56,266 nt of DNA from Phycisphaerae bacterium (GTDB taxonomy: Bacteria; Planctomycetota; Phycisphaerae; UBA1845). Position numbers and translations under genes: made by a program. The DNA is taken from assembly GCA_013360585.1 (NCBI GenBank), contig JABWBH010000031.1, forward strand, positions 1 to 56,266. The letters are read 5' to 3'. The notes beneath the pieces are model-generated. The model did not search any database, was not told where the DNA came from, and worked only from the letters and a program-made list of their open reading frames with translations. The number at the start of each line of letters is the position of its first letter. Position 1 is the stretch's first letter. Shown one piece after another: positions 7,984 to 20,744 of this stretch.

Positions 7984-8700
7984 GTGCCGACTGACGAACT
8001 ACGGCAGGACGATCGGCGGGCGCTGGACGATGCCGTTTTCGAGTTGCTTGGCGTCACGGGCGCAGCGGAGCGGGCGCAGCTCGTGCAACGTTTGCACGAA
8101 GACACGGCCCGGCACTTCCGCGCGATTCGCGTTGTCGAAATCGAGAAGATGGAGCAGCGCTCGCGCACGGCGAGCCGGCGCTTCAGCGTACAGGAATTGG
8201 CCGCCGATGCGTGGGACGCGGCGGAGCTTCCCGACCTGACGCCGCTGGCGGAATGGATCGGCAAGCGCCCGGAATGCACGTCGGCCGTCAACATCCCGGA
8301 AGAGCGCCCGGCGGAGCTTTCGCATTCGCCGATGTTCGACCCGAACACGGTCTATTTCGGCCGCCGGGACGGAGCGAAGGGCCGGGCCGCAAGCGCCGGG
8401 TCGCATATGGACTGCGCGTCGAACGGGCAAGCGAAGCTCATCGTCCGGTTGGCAAACGTCGGGGTTTCCGGCTGGGTCAACGTCCCGGCCGACGAAGCGC
8501 CGTGCCTGTCCGTGCTGGGCGAAGTCGATGCGCGGCTGCTGGCGGCGCGGCGGCGTTTCGACGCACTGGCCGAAAGCCGCACGGGCGATCCGCGCTTACA
8601 GGCGCAGATTGTGGACCAGCTCTTGCGCTGGTTTTTGCATGGCCGCAGTGCCGGTGAACTCGCGGCGACCGGCGGGGACGAAAGGGGCGATGCGGCGTAG
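7984..8700 (+). pseudogene. C-terminal fragment of a large Eco57I/N6-methylase-type protein
   Basis: A 238-residue frame that opens with GTG only 9 bp after the methyltransferase stop. The first 60 residues (DRRALDDAVFELLGV, then RAIRVVEIEKMEQR) are, from family knowledge, like the C-terminal part of large N6-adenine methylase/restriction fusion proteins. No methylase motif is present. Together with the N-terminal fragment at 5304 it brackets the endonuclease-methyltransferase pair on the same strand. The simplest reading is that the middle of a single large gene was replaced by that pair. It might still be expressed as a separate polypeptide, since its frame is open and well spaced. Confidence 0.55.
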
Positions 8701-9112
8701 ACGAGGGCGGCGACCGGCGCGAGGGAGCCGGGGCGGTTGTTCTCCGGCTTCATTGTCGAGCCTCAGGACGGCGCCGTCCGGGTTGTTGGATGCGGGAATG
8801 CGCGTCCGCCGTTATCCTCGGGCCGTTGGGGGCGGGTGGTCGTCGAGGGTCGTGACGTGCGTTTCAAACGCGGTAATCAGCGTTCGATATTCGGGATTCA
8901 CACGCTGTTTCAAAACCCGCGCGAAAGACCCGAAAGGCACGCTTCGTTATCCTTGACCTTGCTTCGTAACGTCAAAGACGGGCGGGCGCGGTTCGGTTTT
9001 GAAATCGCGTCTCAGCGTCCGTAACTGGGATTTGCTATTCTGCCTTCGCCAGGTTGAATTCCCCTTCTGCCTTCAGCATTCTGAACTCGCTATCCCCTAA
9101 AGAGGCGTCACG
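8701..9112. other. gene-free stretch after the restriction island
   Basis: No supported gene. An open frame at 8737-9024 has no recognisable features and an unremarkable start. Near 9036-9100 the phrase TTCTGCCTTC occurs twice 31 bp apart. The region contains more T and A than its neighbours. Confidence 0.4.
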
Positions 9113-9607
9113 ATGGACATCAGGGCGGCATTGAAGAGGCAGTATCGTGGAGCGCTGGCGATGTTGCGGGAGGCGATCGAGCTGTGCCCGGCGCCGCGGT
9201 GGGTGGGCGGCGAGGATGCGGTTCCGTTCTGGCAGGTGGCGTATCACACGCTGTACTTCACGGACCTGTACCTTCAGCAGCGCCTGGAGGACTTCCGTCC
9301 GTGGGAGCTGCACCGGGAACCCTATCATGATCTGCCCTGGCCTGCAGGAAGCGGTTCGGTGATCGCGGATCCGTACACGAAGGCGGAACTGCTGTCGTAT
9401 TGGGCGATCGTCGATGAAAAGGTGCATGCGGCGGTGGACGCGCTGAATCTGGAGGCGCCGGGAAGCGGGTTTCCGTGGCATGCGACGATCCCGAAATTCG
9501 AGCACCAGCTTCACAACCTCCGTCACCTTCAGCATCACGCGGCGCTGCTGTCCGGGCGGTTAAGACGCGCGGACGGGACGGAGGTGCGCTGGGTGCGATC
9601 GGCGTAA
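9113..9607 (+). CDS. DinB-like four-helix protein
   Basis: A 164-residue protein of the DinB/YfiT-like superfamily, a four-helix bundle that usually binds a divalent metal through three histidines. Candidate ligands are the His in QVAYHTLYFTDLYL (near residue 45) and the histidines of LHNLRHLQHHAALL near the C-terminus, a spacing typical of the family. Members act as thiol transferases or in stress responses; the substrate is unknown here. The start ATG at 9113 follows AAAGAGG. It is a single gene converging on the next one. Confidence 0.8.
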   Translation: MDIRAALKRQYRGALAMLREAIELCPAPRWVGGEDAVPFWQVAYHTLYFTDLYLQQRLEDFRPWELHREPYHDLPWPAGSGSVIADPYTKAELLSYWAIVDEKVHAAVDALNLEAPGSGFPWHATIPKFEHQLHNLRHLQHHAALLSGRLRRADGTEVRWVRSA

Positions 9608-9645
9608 GAGGGCATGCGCCGCGGAGCGTCGCGCCGCGGTCGGGG

Positions 9646-10131
9646 TCATCCCTCCTCCGGTCCGTCCGGTTCCGGATCGCCTTCACCCGGCGGGGGTCCG
9701 CCCTGGGGCGGAGGGGCGCCTGGTTGCTGGCGGGCCTGGACGAGGGTGAGCCGCGCCTCGCGCAGCAGCTCCGATCCGCACCAGATCTGGACGCGGTACT
9801 CGCCGGGGGCGGGGAAGCGCAGGCCGTGGAACTGGAGCGTGAGGTTGGCGATGCTGCGCGGGTTCTTGAAGATGACCTTGCCGTTGCCCTCGACCAGGGG
9901 GGGGCGAGCCTCGTTCGAGTCCACGAAGCGGATCGTCAGCGGGGTCTCGCCGTGCCCGTCGGTGAGCGAGCAGAAGACGCAGAGCTGTCCGTGGACGGCG
10001 GGGAAGTTGAAGGCGTGGATCGTGCTGAACATGCCGATCAGCGACTGCTTTCCGGTCATGCGATCGGTGATGATCTGGTCGCAGACGACCAGCGACAGCA
10101 CATCGGGCACGGGATGATGAAGTTTCGACAT
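9646..10131 (-). CDS. DUF6941-like protein
   Basis: A 161-residue protein. The first 125 residues (PDVLSLVVCDQIITD, then KQSLIGMFSTIHA and the GEYRVQIWC segment) resemble the small beta-sandwich family DUF6941, known from many bacteria but of unknown function. The tail from about residue 132 is a low-complexity Pro/Gly/Glu region. The start at 10131 is chosen because GGAGG lies upstream and the family begins at this Met. An upstream in-frame ATG at 10173 would add 14 residues. No partner gene is adjacent. 10132-10377 holds no other gene. Confidence 0.7.
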   Translation of the reverse strand: MSKLHHPVPDVLSLVVCDQIITDRMTGKQSLIGMFSTIHAFNFPAVHGQLCVFCSLTDGHGETPLTIRFVDSNEARPPLVEGNGKVIFKNPRSIANLTLQFHGLRFPAPGEYRVQIWCGSELLREARLTLVQARQQPGAPPPQGGPPPGEGDPEPDGPEEG

Positions 10132-10377
10132 AGACAACGTTGATCCTCCCCTCAAGCACGCCAACGACCGCATCCTATCCGAGCCGCGGCGGCGGCGACA
10201 GCCCGCGCCTCACGCCGCGCCCGTCGCGCGGAGAACCGCCCTCCGGCTGGACAAGCGGTGCGAGGCCGCGACAATCGCAACCCGCCGCCGTCTACGAGCT
10301 GGATCCGACAGATTCTTCGCGCCGGCGGTCTTGCGGAACAGGAATCATCAGGCAGGAATTCACGGGAAACGATGACG

Positions 10378-11541
10378 ATGAAAGTACACGAATATCAGGC
10401 CCGAGAGCTGTTGTCCGAAACCGGCGTCCCTGTTCCGCCCTCTCGCGTCGTCGAGACGGTCGCGCAGGCGATGAACGCCTACCAGGCGATCGGCGGCAAG
10501 GTCGTCGTCAAGGCGCAGGTTTTCGCCGGGGGTCGAGGCAAGGCCGGGTTCGTCAAGCTTTGCGCGAATGAGGCGGAGGTGCGGGCGGCGGCGGAGTTCA
10601 TGCTGAAGAACCGGATGGTGTCGGTGCAGACCGGACCGGAGGGGATTGCGGTGAAGAAGCTGCTGATCGCCTCCGCGGTGGACATCGAGAGCGAGTATTA
10701 TGTGGCGGTCGTGGTGGATCGTGCGAAGCGCTGCCCGGTGGTGATGGTGTCGCGCGAGGGTGGCGTCGAGATCGAGGAGGTGGCGAAGCGGAATCCGCAG
10801 GCGATCGTGAAGGAGTGGCTGGACCCGGTGAAGGGTTTGCAGGACGCACAGGTCGGCAAGCTCGTGACGGCGCTGGGATTCACGGATAAGGCGCAGCCCG
10901 CCGCCGCCGGGAAGGTCATCCGCGGGCTGGTCAAGGTTTTCTACGAATACGACTGCGCCCTGGCCGAGATCAATCCGCTGGTGCGCACCCCGAAAGGCGA
11001 GGTGCTGGCGATCGACGCCAAGATGAACTTCGACGACAACGCGACGTTCCGGCACAAGCGCCTCCAGGAGATGTTCGACCCGACGGAGGAGAACCCGCAT
11101 GAGCTTCGCGCCAAGGAGCACAACCTCTCGTACATTGCACTCGACGGCAACATCGGCTGCCTGGTGAACGGCGCGGGCCTGGCGATGGCGACGATGGACA
11201 TCATCAAGCTGCACGGCGGGATGCCCGCGAACTTCCTCGACGTGGGTGGCAGCGTGACGAGGGACGGCGCCATCGAGGCGTTCCGCATCATCCTCTCCGA
11301 CGCGAAGGTGAAGGGCGTTCTGGTCAACATCTTCGGCGGCATCGCCAAGTGCGACACGATCGCCGAGGCGCTGATCGCCGCGGCCAAGGAAGTCGGATTC
11401 CAAGTCCCGGTCGTCGTGCGCCTGGAAGGCACGAACGTCGACCGCGCCCGCGAAATCCTCCGCGAAGCGGCGATCCCGCAGCTCATCCCGGCGACGGACC
11501 TGACGGACGCGGCGAAGAAGGTGTGTGCGAAGGTGGCGTAA
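10378..11541 (+). CDS. sucC: succinyl-CoA synthetase, beta subunit
   Basis: A 387-residue ATP-grasp subunit that, with the alpha subunit, interconverts succinyl-CoA and succinate with substrate-level phosphorylation in the TCA cycle. The N-terminus MKVHEYQARELL, the glycine-rich FAGGRGKAGFVK segment near residue 50 and the C-terminal GGIAKCDTIAEALI and RLEGTN segments match SucC along the full length (E. coli 388 residues). The start could be 10372 (MTMKV) or 10378; the latter matches the family. The alpha subunit gene sucD, normally directly downstream, is absent here; the next 300 bp hold only a broken gene fragment. Confidence 0.95.
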   Translation: MKVHEYQARELLSETGVPVPPSRVVETVAQAMNAYQAIGGKVVVKAQVFAGGRGKAGFVKLCANEAEVRAAAEFMLKNRMVSVQTGPEGIAVKKLLIASAVDIESEYYVAVVVDRAKRCPVVMVSREGGVEIEEVAKRNPQAIVKEWLDPVKGLQDAQVGKLVTALGFTDKAQPAAAGKVIRGLVKVFYEYDCALAEINPLVRTPKGEVLAIDAKMNFDDNATFRHKRLQEMFDPTEENPHELRAKEHNLSYIALDGNIGCLVNGAGLAMATMDIIKLHGGMPANFLDVGGSVTRDGAIEAFRIILSDAKVKGVLVNIFGGIAKCDTIAEALIAAAKEVGFQVPVVVRLEGTNVDRAREILREAAIPQLIPATDLTDAAKKVCAKVA

Positions 11542-11595
11542 GCGGGGTCCGCGTCCGGATCACGTCTTCGAGCCGCGAATTCCGAAGGCGCAGAC

Positions 11596-11691
11596 GTGTT
11601 ACGCAATTTCTCGCGGATCGGTTTCAAACCGCTGCGCCAGGGGGACGTTGAGTTTCCGCGTCTGAGGGTTCTGGTCGGGCCGATGTCCTGA
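11596..11691 (+). pseudogene. vestige of an AAA/SMC-like ATPase N-terminus
   Basis: Beginning with GTG at 11596, a 31-codon frame reads FKPLRQGDVEFPRL and then RVLVGP, ending in a stop. This is the usual opening of OLD/RecF-like AAA ATPases, where the next residues would complete the P-loop (GPNxSGKSN). Here it breaks exactly at GP. Nothing of the remaining protein is visible in the 150 bp that follow. It probably marks a deleted gene; such ATPases often belong to defence loci, but that is inference. The rest of 11542-11844 holds nothing else I can identify. Confidence 0.45.
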
Positions 11692-11844
11692 ATGCGCCTA
11701 CGACCCACCTGCCGTGGAAACACGACCGGCTTCCGGAGAACACTTCCGGTTTCCTGAAAATGCGCGGGAATAAGGAGGTCGGCGGGCCGGTTCCCCTCGT
11801 GGCACTCTTGTCAATCCGGTTTTCTCGCTTTATGAAGATCCAGC

Positions 11845-13110
11845 ATGTCTGAAACCTACGACGCCATCATCATCGGCGGTGGACCGGCGGGCGCGACGTG
11901 CGCCACGGTGCTTGCCGATCACGGACGCCGCGCTCTGGTCATCGAGCGGGCCAACTACCCGCGGTTTCACATCGGCGAGTCGCTGATGCCGGAGACGTAC
12001 TGGGTCTTCAAGCGCATCGGCATGCTGGACAAGATGAAGCAATCCCGCTTCATAAAGAAGTACAGCGTGAAGTTCGCCACGCCCTCCGGAAAGGAATCCG
12101 CGCCGTTCTACTTTGACGAGCGCAACCCGCACGAGTGCTCGCAGACCTGGCAGGTGCTGCGCAGCGAGTTCGATAAGATGATGCTCGACAACGCCGTCGA
12201 GCACGGGGCGGAAGTCTGGCAGCCGGCGACGGTGCTCGATGTCCTGCTCGAGCCGACGGAGGGCGGCAGGCTGCCGCGGGCGAAGGGCGTCATCGTCGAG
12301 CGCGACGGCGAGCAGTACCCGGTTTACTCGAAAGTCGTGGTGGATGCGACAGGCACGAGCGCGATGCTCTCGCGGCGATTCAATGTGCGCGTGCCGGATC
12401 CCGAGCTGCACAAGGCCGCCGTCTTCGCGCACTACAAAGGCGCGATCCGCGACAAGGGCGAGCGAGACGAAGGGGCGATTCTGGTTCTCGCGATCGAGAA
12501 TCAGAAGGGCTGGTTCTGGTTCATCCCCCTTCCTGATGACATCATGTCGATCGGCATTGTCGCGGACATCGACTACCTCATCAAAGGTCGCGGCACGCCG
12601 GAGCAGATTCTCGAAGAGGAGATTCAGAAATGCCCGGCGCTGATTCCGCGCCTCGCGCCCGCGAAGCGCGTCTCGCGCGTCCACGTGCTCAACGATTTTT
12701 CCTACAACTCGAAGGTCTGCGCCGGCGACGGCTGGGTGCTCGTCGGCGACGCCTTCACCTTTCTCGACCCGATGTACTCGTCGGGCGTGCTGCTGGCGCT
12801 GAAGAGCGGAGAACTCGCGGGCGACGCGATCCACGAAGCACTCAAGTCCGGCGACACTTCGGGCAAAAGCCTGGGCCGCTGGGGCGACGATTTTTATGAG
12901 GGCGTGCAGGCCGTGCGCAAGATGGTCTACGCCTTTTACTCGCCGGGTTTCTCCTTCGGCAAGTTCATCCGCGTGCATCCGGACAAGAAGAACCACGTCA
13001 CCGAAGTGCTCATCGGCGATGTCTTCCGTCCCGAAGTGCATGAACTCTTTAAACCGATGGGCGAGATGTGCCGGCTGCCGGAGTCGCTGAAACTGGAACC
13101 GGCGTCCTGA
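11845..13110 (+). CDS. FAD-dependent oxidoreductase, flavin-halogenase-like
   Basis: A 421-residue flavoprotein. The N-terminal GGGPAGA (11-17) is the Rossmann FAD motif, YPRFHIGESL (39-48) is typical of the halogenase/geranylgeranyl-reductase group, and VGDAFTFLDP is the second FAD motif. Residues 223-228 read WFWFIP, matching the WxWxIP motif of flavin-dependent halogenases, and K71/K72 lie where the catalytic lysine of phenol-type halogenases is found. Many planctomycete proteins of this shape are uncharacterised, and reductases of the same fold can share part of the motif. It stands alone, with no flavin reductase or biosynthetic partner beside it. Its 3' end faces the kinase gene. Confidence 0.8.
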   Translation: MSETYDAIIIGGGPAGATCATVLADHGRRALVIERANYPRFHIGESLMPETYWVFKRIGMLDKMKQSRFIKKYSVKFATPSGKESAPFYFDERNPHECSQTWQVLRSEFDKMMLDNAVEHGAEVWQPATVLDVLLEPTEGGRLPRAKGVIVERDGEQYPVYSKVVVDATGTSAMLSRRFNVRVPDPELHKAAVFAHYKGAIRDKGERDEGAILVLAIENQKGWFWFIPLPDDIMSIGIVADIDYLIKGRGTPEQILEEEIQKCPALIPRLAPAKRVSRVHVLNDFSYNSKVCAGDGWVLVGDAFTFLDPMYSSGVLLALKSGELAGDAIHEALKSGDTSGKSLGRWGDDFYEGVQAVRKMVYAFYSPGFSFGKFIRVHPDKKNHVTEVLIGDVFRPEVHELFKPMGEMCRLPESLKLEPAS

Positions 13111-13174
13111 TCGGCGGACAAACCCGCACTGTCTGGGGACATCGGCGGTGATCCAGGCCGCCTTGCCGGGTCGC

Positions 13175-15916
13175 TCAGGATCGATCGTTGGCCGCGGATT
13201 CCCCCTCAGGGGCGTGGGTCGCGGCCTCCTTCAGGCCGTCAAGCGCCTCGCGCGTTCGAGCATGATCCCGTCCGTAACCTGCGGACAGGAGGTCTGCGGC
13301 GCGCTGGTAGGCGTCGTGCGCCTCTCTCCAGCGTTGCAGCTTCGCCAGACAATGCGCCCAAGAGAGCACGGCTTCCCCCAGCAACGCCGGTTCCGCGTCG
13401 TGCGCCTCAAGGCGTGTGACCGCGCCGGCCAGCAGGGCGTCCGCGTGCGCCGGATCCTGCCGGTCCAGAAGAATCCGCCCGAGGAGCAGGTCCGCCAGCG
13501 GTCTGAGCATGCCGGCGTCAGGCTCGGTCAGCCTGCGGCGGGCGCGTTCGACCTCGGTCTGAGCTTCGTCGAGGCGTCCGAGTTCTCTTAAGGTGGAGGC
13601 GAGGGAAACCCGGCTTCTGGCGAGGTCGAGATGATCCGGGGGGAGCGCCCGCTCGCGCAGGGCGAGGCAGTCGGCGTGGCGCTGGCGGGCTTCCTCGAGG
13701 CGGGAATGCTGGCGAAGGAACTCGGCGTAATTGAAGAGAAAGAGAGGGTTGTCCGCGCCGCGGGTGTCCCGCCAGATGCGGATCGCCTCGAGGTAGCTTT
13801 CCTCGGCCCGCGCCGTCTCGCCTGCGCCGTCGAGCAGGTCCGCGAGGTTGATGAGGATGGTGGCGACGTACTGATGGCGCGCGCCGAGCGTTCGTCGGGC
13901 GTGATCGAGGGCGGTCTCGTACATTCGCCGCGCATCCGCCGTGCGTCCGCTCAGCTCCAGCAACACGGCGAGATTATTGAGGCTTTCCTGAAGGTCCGGG
14001 TGGACGGAGTTGAGCGTCCTGCGACGGATATCGTACGCCTCCTGCACGAAGGTCAGTGCTTCATCGAGCCTCCCCGAGGTGTAGGCGATCAGCCCGAGGG
14101 CGTTGAGCGACTCGGCGACATCCCGGTGGGAGCGTCCGAAAAGCGACTCCCGCGACGTCAGCACGTCGCGATGCAGGGCTTCCGCTTCGCTCATTCGCCC
14201 GAGGCCTTCGAGCGCGACGGCAAGGCGAAACCGCACCGACGCGCGTTCCCCCGGATCGCTGGAAGGGTCGCGGTCCAGCAAGGCGAGCGCCTCCCGCTGA
14301 TGTCGCTCCGCGGCGGCGTAGTCCGCGCGTTCGTAGGCGAGCCTTCCCTGAAGACTGAGGAGCCGCGCGCGATCGGCTGCGGTCGCTTCGCCGGAGCGTT
14401 CGGCCAGCGTGAGCGCCTGCCGCAGCAGGAGATCGGCCTGGTCGAGTTCGTCAAGGTGCAGCAGCGTCGTCCCGAGGGTCTCCAGCAGGCGGGCGCGGAT
14501 CAGCGGGTCGTCCCCCAACTCCTCGCGGAGTTGGGCGGCGCCGAGCGACAGCGCCTCGCGCAGCGAGACCTCCGCGCCGAGCGGATCGTCTTCGCCGCGG
14601 AAGGCGTCGGCGGAGCGAAAAAGGTCGTCAAGGAAAGCGACGACGCGCTGAGAGCGGTCCGCGTTCCGGTCCGCGCGGCGACGCTGGTCGTCGGCGCGCG
14701 CGTACAACATCCACGCGACGGCGCTGAAGCCCGTCAGCGCCAGCATGCCCACTCCGGCGGCAATCAGCGCCGCGCGGTAGCGTCGGGCGGTTTTTCTCAG
14801 GACGTACCAGGCGCTGGCGCGGCGCGCCTCGATCGGCTCGCCGGCGAGGTAGCGGGCCACGTCCAGGCGCAGGGCCTCGGCGGAGTGATACCGGCGTTCG
14901 CGATCCCGGGCGATCGCCGTCATGACGATCGTGTCGAGGTCTTCGTCCAGATTCGGCGCCGGACCGCCGTCGGGCGTCGCCGGGAGACTCGGCGGATCCG
15001 GATCGCCGCCGGTGATGGCGTCGATGACGTCTTTGACGGAGCCGCGCTCGGAAAACGGGCGTCTGCCGGCGAGCATCTCGTAAAGAATCACGCCGAGACT
15101 GTAAACGTCGGCCCGGATGTCAACGAGGTCCGGGTCACCGTGGAACTGCTCGGGCGCGGCGTAGTGCAGCGTTCCGAGAAACCCGCCGGCTTCGGTGAGC
15201 GGACCCTCCCCGCCGGGCCGAGCGGCGGGCGCCTTGGCAAGCCCGAAGTCCAGCACGTGCGGCTCGCCCGCGCCGTCGACGAGGATGTTTCCGGGTTTCA
15301 GATCGCGGTGAATGACGCCGCGCTGGTGGGCGTAGTTGACGGCGGCGCAGACCTTGCAGAAGAGGTCGAGCTTCCGCCGCAGCGCCTCGCGCGCGTCCGG
15401 GCGCGCGGCGCCGGAAACGGGGGGCGTCCACGCGTCGAGCGGTGCGCCGTGCAGATACTCCATCGCGTAATACAACCGGCCTTCGGGCGTCGAGCCGCTG
15501 TCAAAAAGCGTGATGATGTTCGGGTGGCGAAGGTGAGCGACGAGGTCGATCTCCCGCTCGAAGCGCGCCCGATGCTGGGGTGATGCGAACGCGCCGCCGT
15601 GAAGGACTTTCAAAGCCACGACGCGGTTTGTGCGTTCCTGAAGCGCCTTGTACACGACGCCCTGCCCGCCGGCGCGCAACTCGGCGAGAAGCTTATACCC
15701 CTCGATCGTCGGAAGCGGCGACGGCGCGGCGCGCACGACGCCGGAAGTCGGCGTCAGCAGCGCGGCCAGTTCCGCCAGGTCCGCGTTGTTGCGCCGGATG
15801 CGCGCGACCGCGTCGCGGCAAGCGGGACACGTCCGGACGTGCGCCCAGCCGGGCGAGGCGTTATCCGGTTCGGCAGCGAGCGCCTCCAGGCCTTCAAGAT
15901 TCGGGCAGGCGTTCAT
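13175..15916 (-). CDS. membrane Ser/Thr kinase with zinc-finger head and TPR tail
   Basis: A 913-residue protein. Residues 1-40 carry H26-x3-C30-x2-C33, the pattern of zinc-binding anti-sigma domains. The Hanks-type kinase domain spans about 74-360: ALK with K103, HRDLKPGN with D205, DFG at 223-225 and APEQ near 255. One transmembrane helix lies near 382-405, followed by about 500 residues of TPR-type helical repeats facing the other side of the membrane. The glycine loop has Arg (R81) in place of the first Gly. The start overlaps the sigma-factor stop by four bases (ATGA), so the two are coupled. It probably receives an envelope signal through the TPR part and controls the partner sigma factor. 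Confidence 0.9.
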   Translation of the reverse strand: MNACPNLEGLEALAAEPDNASPGWAHVRTCPACRDAVARIRRNNADLAELAALLTPTSGVVRAAPSPLPTIEGYKLLAELRAGGQGVVYKALQERTNRVVALKVLHGGAFASPQHRARFEREIDLVAHLRHPNIITLFDSGSTPEGRLYYAMEYLHGAPLDAWTPPVSGAARPDAREALRRKLDLFCKVCAAVNYAHQRGVIHRDLKPGNILVDGAGEPHVLDFGLAKAPAARPGGEGPLTEAGGFLGTLHYAAPEQFHGDPDLVDIRADVYSLGVILYEMLAGRRPFSERGSVKDVIDAITGGDPDPPSLPATPDGGPAPNLDEDLDTIVMTAIARDRERRYHSAEALRLDVARYLAGEPIEARRASAWYVLRKTARRYRAALIAAGVGMLALTGFSAVAWMLYARADDQRRRADRNADRSQRVVAFLDDLFRSADAFRGEDDPLGAEVSLREALSLGAAQLREELGDDPLIRARLLETLGTTLLHLDELDQADLLLRQALTLAERSGEATAADRARLLSLQGRLAYERADYAAAERHQREALALLDRDPSSDPGERASVRFRLAVALEGLGRMSEAEALHRDVLTSRESLFGRSHRDVAESLNALGLIAYTSGRLDEALTFVQEAYDIRRRTLNSVHPDLQESLNNLAVLLELSGRTADARRMYETALDHARRTLGARHQYVATILINLADLLDGAGETARAEESYLEAIRIWRDTRGADNPLFLFNYAEFLRQHSRLEEARQRHADCLALRERALPPDHLDLARSRVSLASTLRELGRLDEAQTEVERARRRLTEPDAGMLRPLADLLLGRILLDRQDPAHADALLAGAVTRLEAHDAEPALLGEAVLSWAHCLAKLQRWREAHDAYQRAADLLSAGYGRDHARTREALDGLKEAATHAPEGESAANDRS

Positions 15917-16530
15917 CCGTCGTTCTCGTACGCGCGTTCCAGCTCCTCGCGGATGGCGCGGAGCTTCTCGATCGCGCGGTTCTTCGCCACGTACACGTCG
16001 TTGAGCGTCAGCCCCAGCGCCTGCGCGGCTTGCGCGGGCGTCAGCCCCTGAAGCGCCACCATCTCGAAGGCCCGCACCGTGTTCTCGCTCATGCGCGAAC
16101 TGCGCAGCACGGCGAGACTGCGCTCGACGATCGATCGCCGAACTTCCTCGTCCCACGCTTTTTCAAGTTCCGCCTCCGCCGGCAGATCGAGGATCGCGGA
16201 TTCGCCGCGTGTCTCTTTCGCGCGAGCCCGGGTGCGACGCGCATCGGCGATGCGGAACCGCAGAATGCTCAGCAGCCACGAGCGAAGGCGCCCGCGACCT
16301 CGGTCATATCGACCGGCGGCGTAATCCTTCAGGACCGTCATCATCGTGTCCTGGGCGACGTCCGCAGCATCCGTTTCAGAGAGGCCGAGCCTGACGGCGA
16401 AGGCGATCAGAATCGGTCGGTAACGGGCGTCCAGTTCGCGCCAGGCGTCGTCGTTGTGCCGATCCTTCAGCGCCTCCAGGAGCAGCGTGCTGGTCGTCGT
16501 CGCCGAGATGCCTCGATGCGGATCGGACAT
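15913..16530 (-). CDS. ECF-type RNA polymerase sigma factor
   Basis: A 205-residue sigma factor. Region 2 is visible around residues 30-95 (RYRPILIAFAVRLGL, then DAADVAQDTMM and RSWLLSILRFRIADARR). Region 4 follows at about 150-195, with the helix-turn-helix LTPAQAAQALGLTLNDVYVAKNRA. A charged linker of about 45 residues joins them. No dedicated anti-sigma gene follows; instead the overlapping downstream gene is a kinase with an anti-sigma-like zinc motif. This is the arrangement of planctomycete ECF groups tied to Ser/Thr kinases. It probably directs transcription of envelope or stress genes. The upstream gap faces a divergent secreted-protein gene (16713). Confidence 0.92.
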   Translation of the reverse strand: MSDPHRGISATTTSTLLLEALKDRHNDDAWRELDARYRPILIAFAVRLGLSETDAADVAQDTMMTVLKDYAAGRYDRGRGRLRSWLLSILRFRIADARRTRARAKETRGESAILDLPAEAELEKAWDEEVRRSIVERSLAVLRSSRMSENTVRAFEMVALQGLTPAQAAQALGLTLNDVYVAKNRAIEKLRAIREELERAYENDG

Positions 16531-16712
16531 GACACAGAATCCTACCCCGCCGGCAGATCGGTATCCAAGCCGGTCCTCAGGCTTTCCGGATCGCCGACCC
16601 TGGCGGGTCGCTCTTTCTCCCGCCCCGTCTGATGGGATAACACGCGGAACGTATCTTCGTCTTACGAACCGGCATCAGAGCGATCAGCAGGCAACCAGCG
16701 GAGTCGTCGATC

Positions 16713-20683
<3,971 letters not shown>

Positions 20684-20744
20684 TTATGCTCAGGCCAGTC
20701 TGCGGGCGACTGTAACGTCCAGAACATCCATCGGAGGCGTCGTC

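Noticed and set aside
13631-15583. A long open frame on the plus strand opposite the kinase
   Set aside because: GC-rich coding sequence often leaves the opposite strand open. The kinase frame has clear motifs and the opposite one has none.
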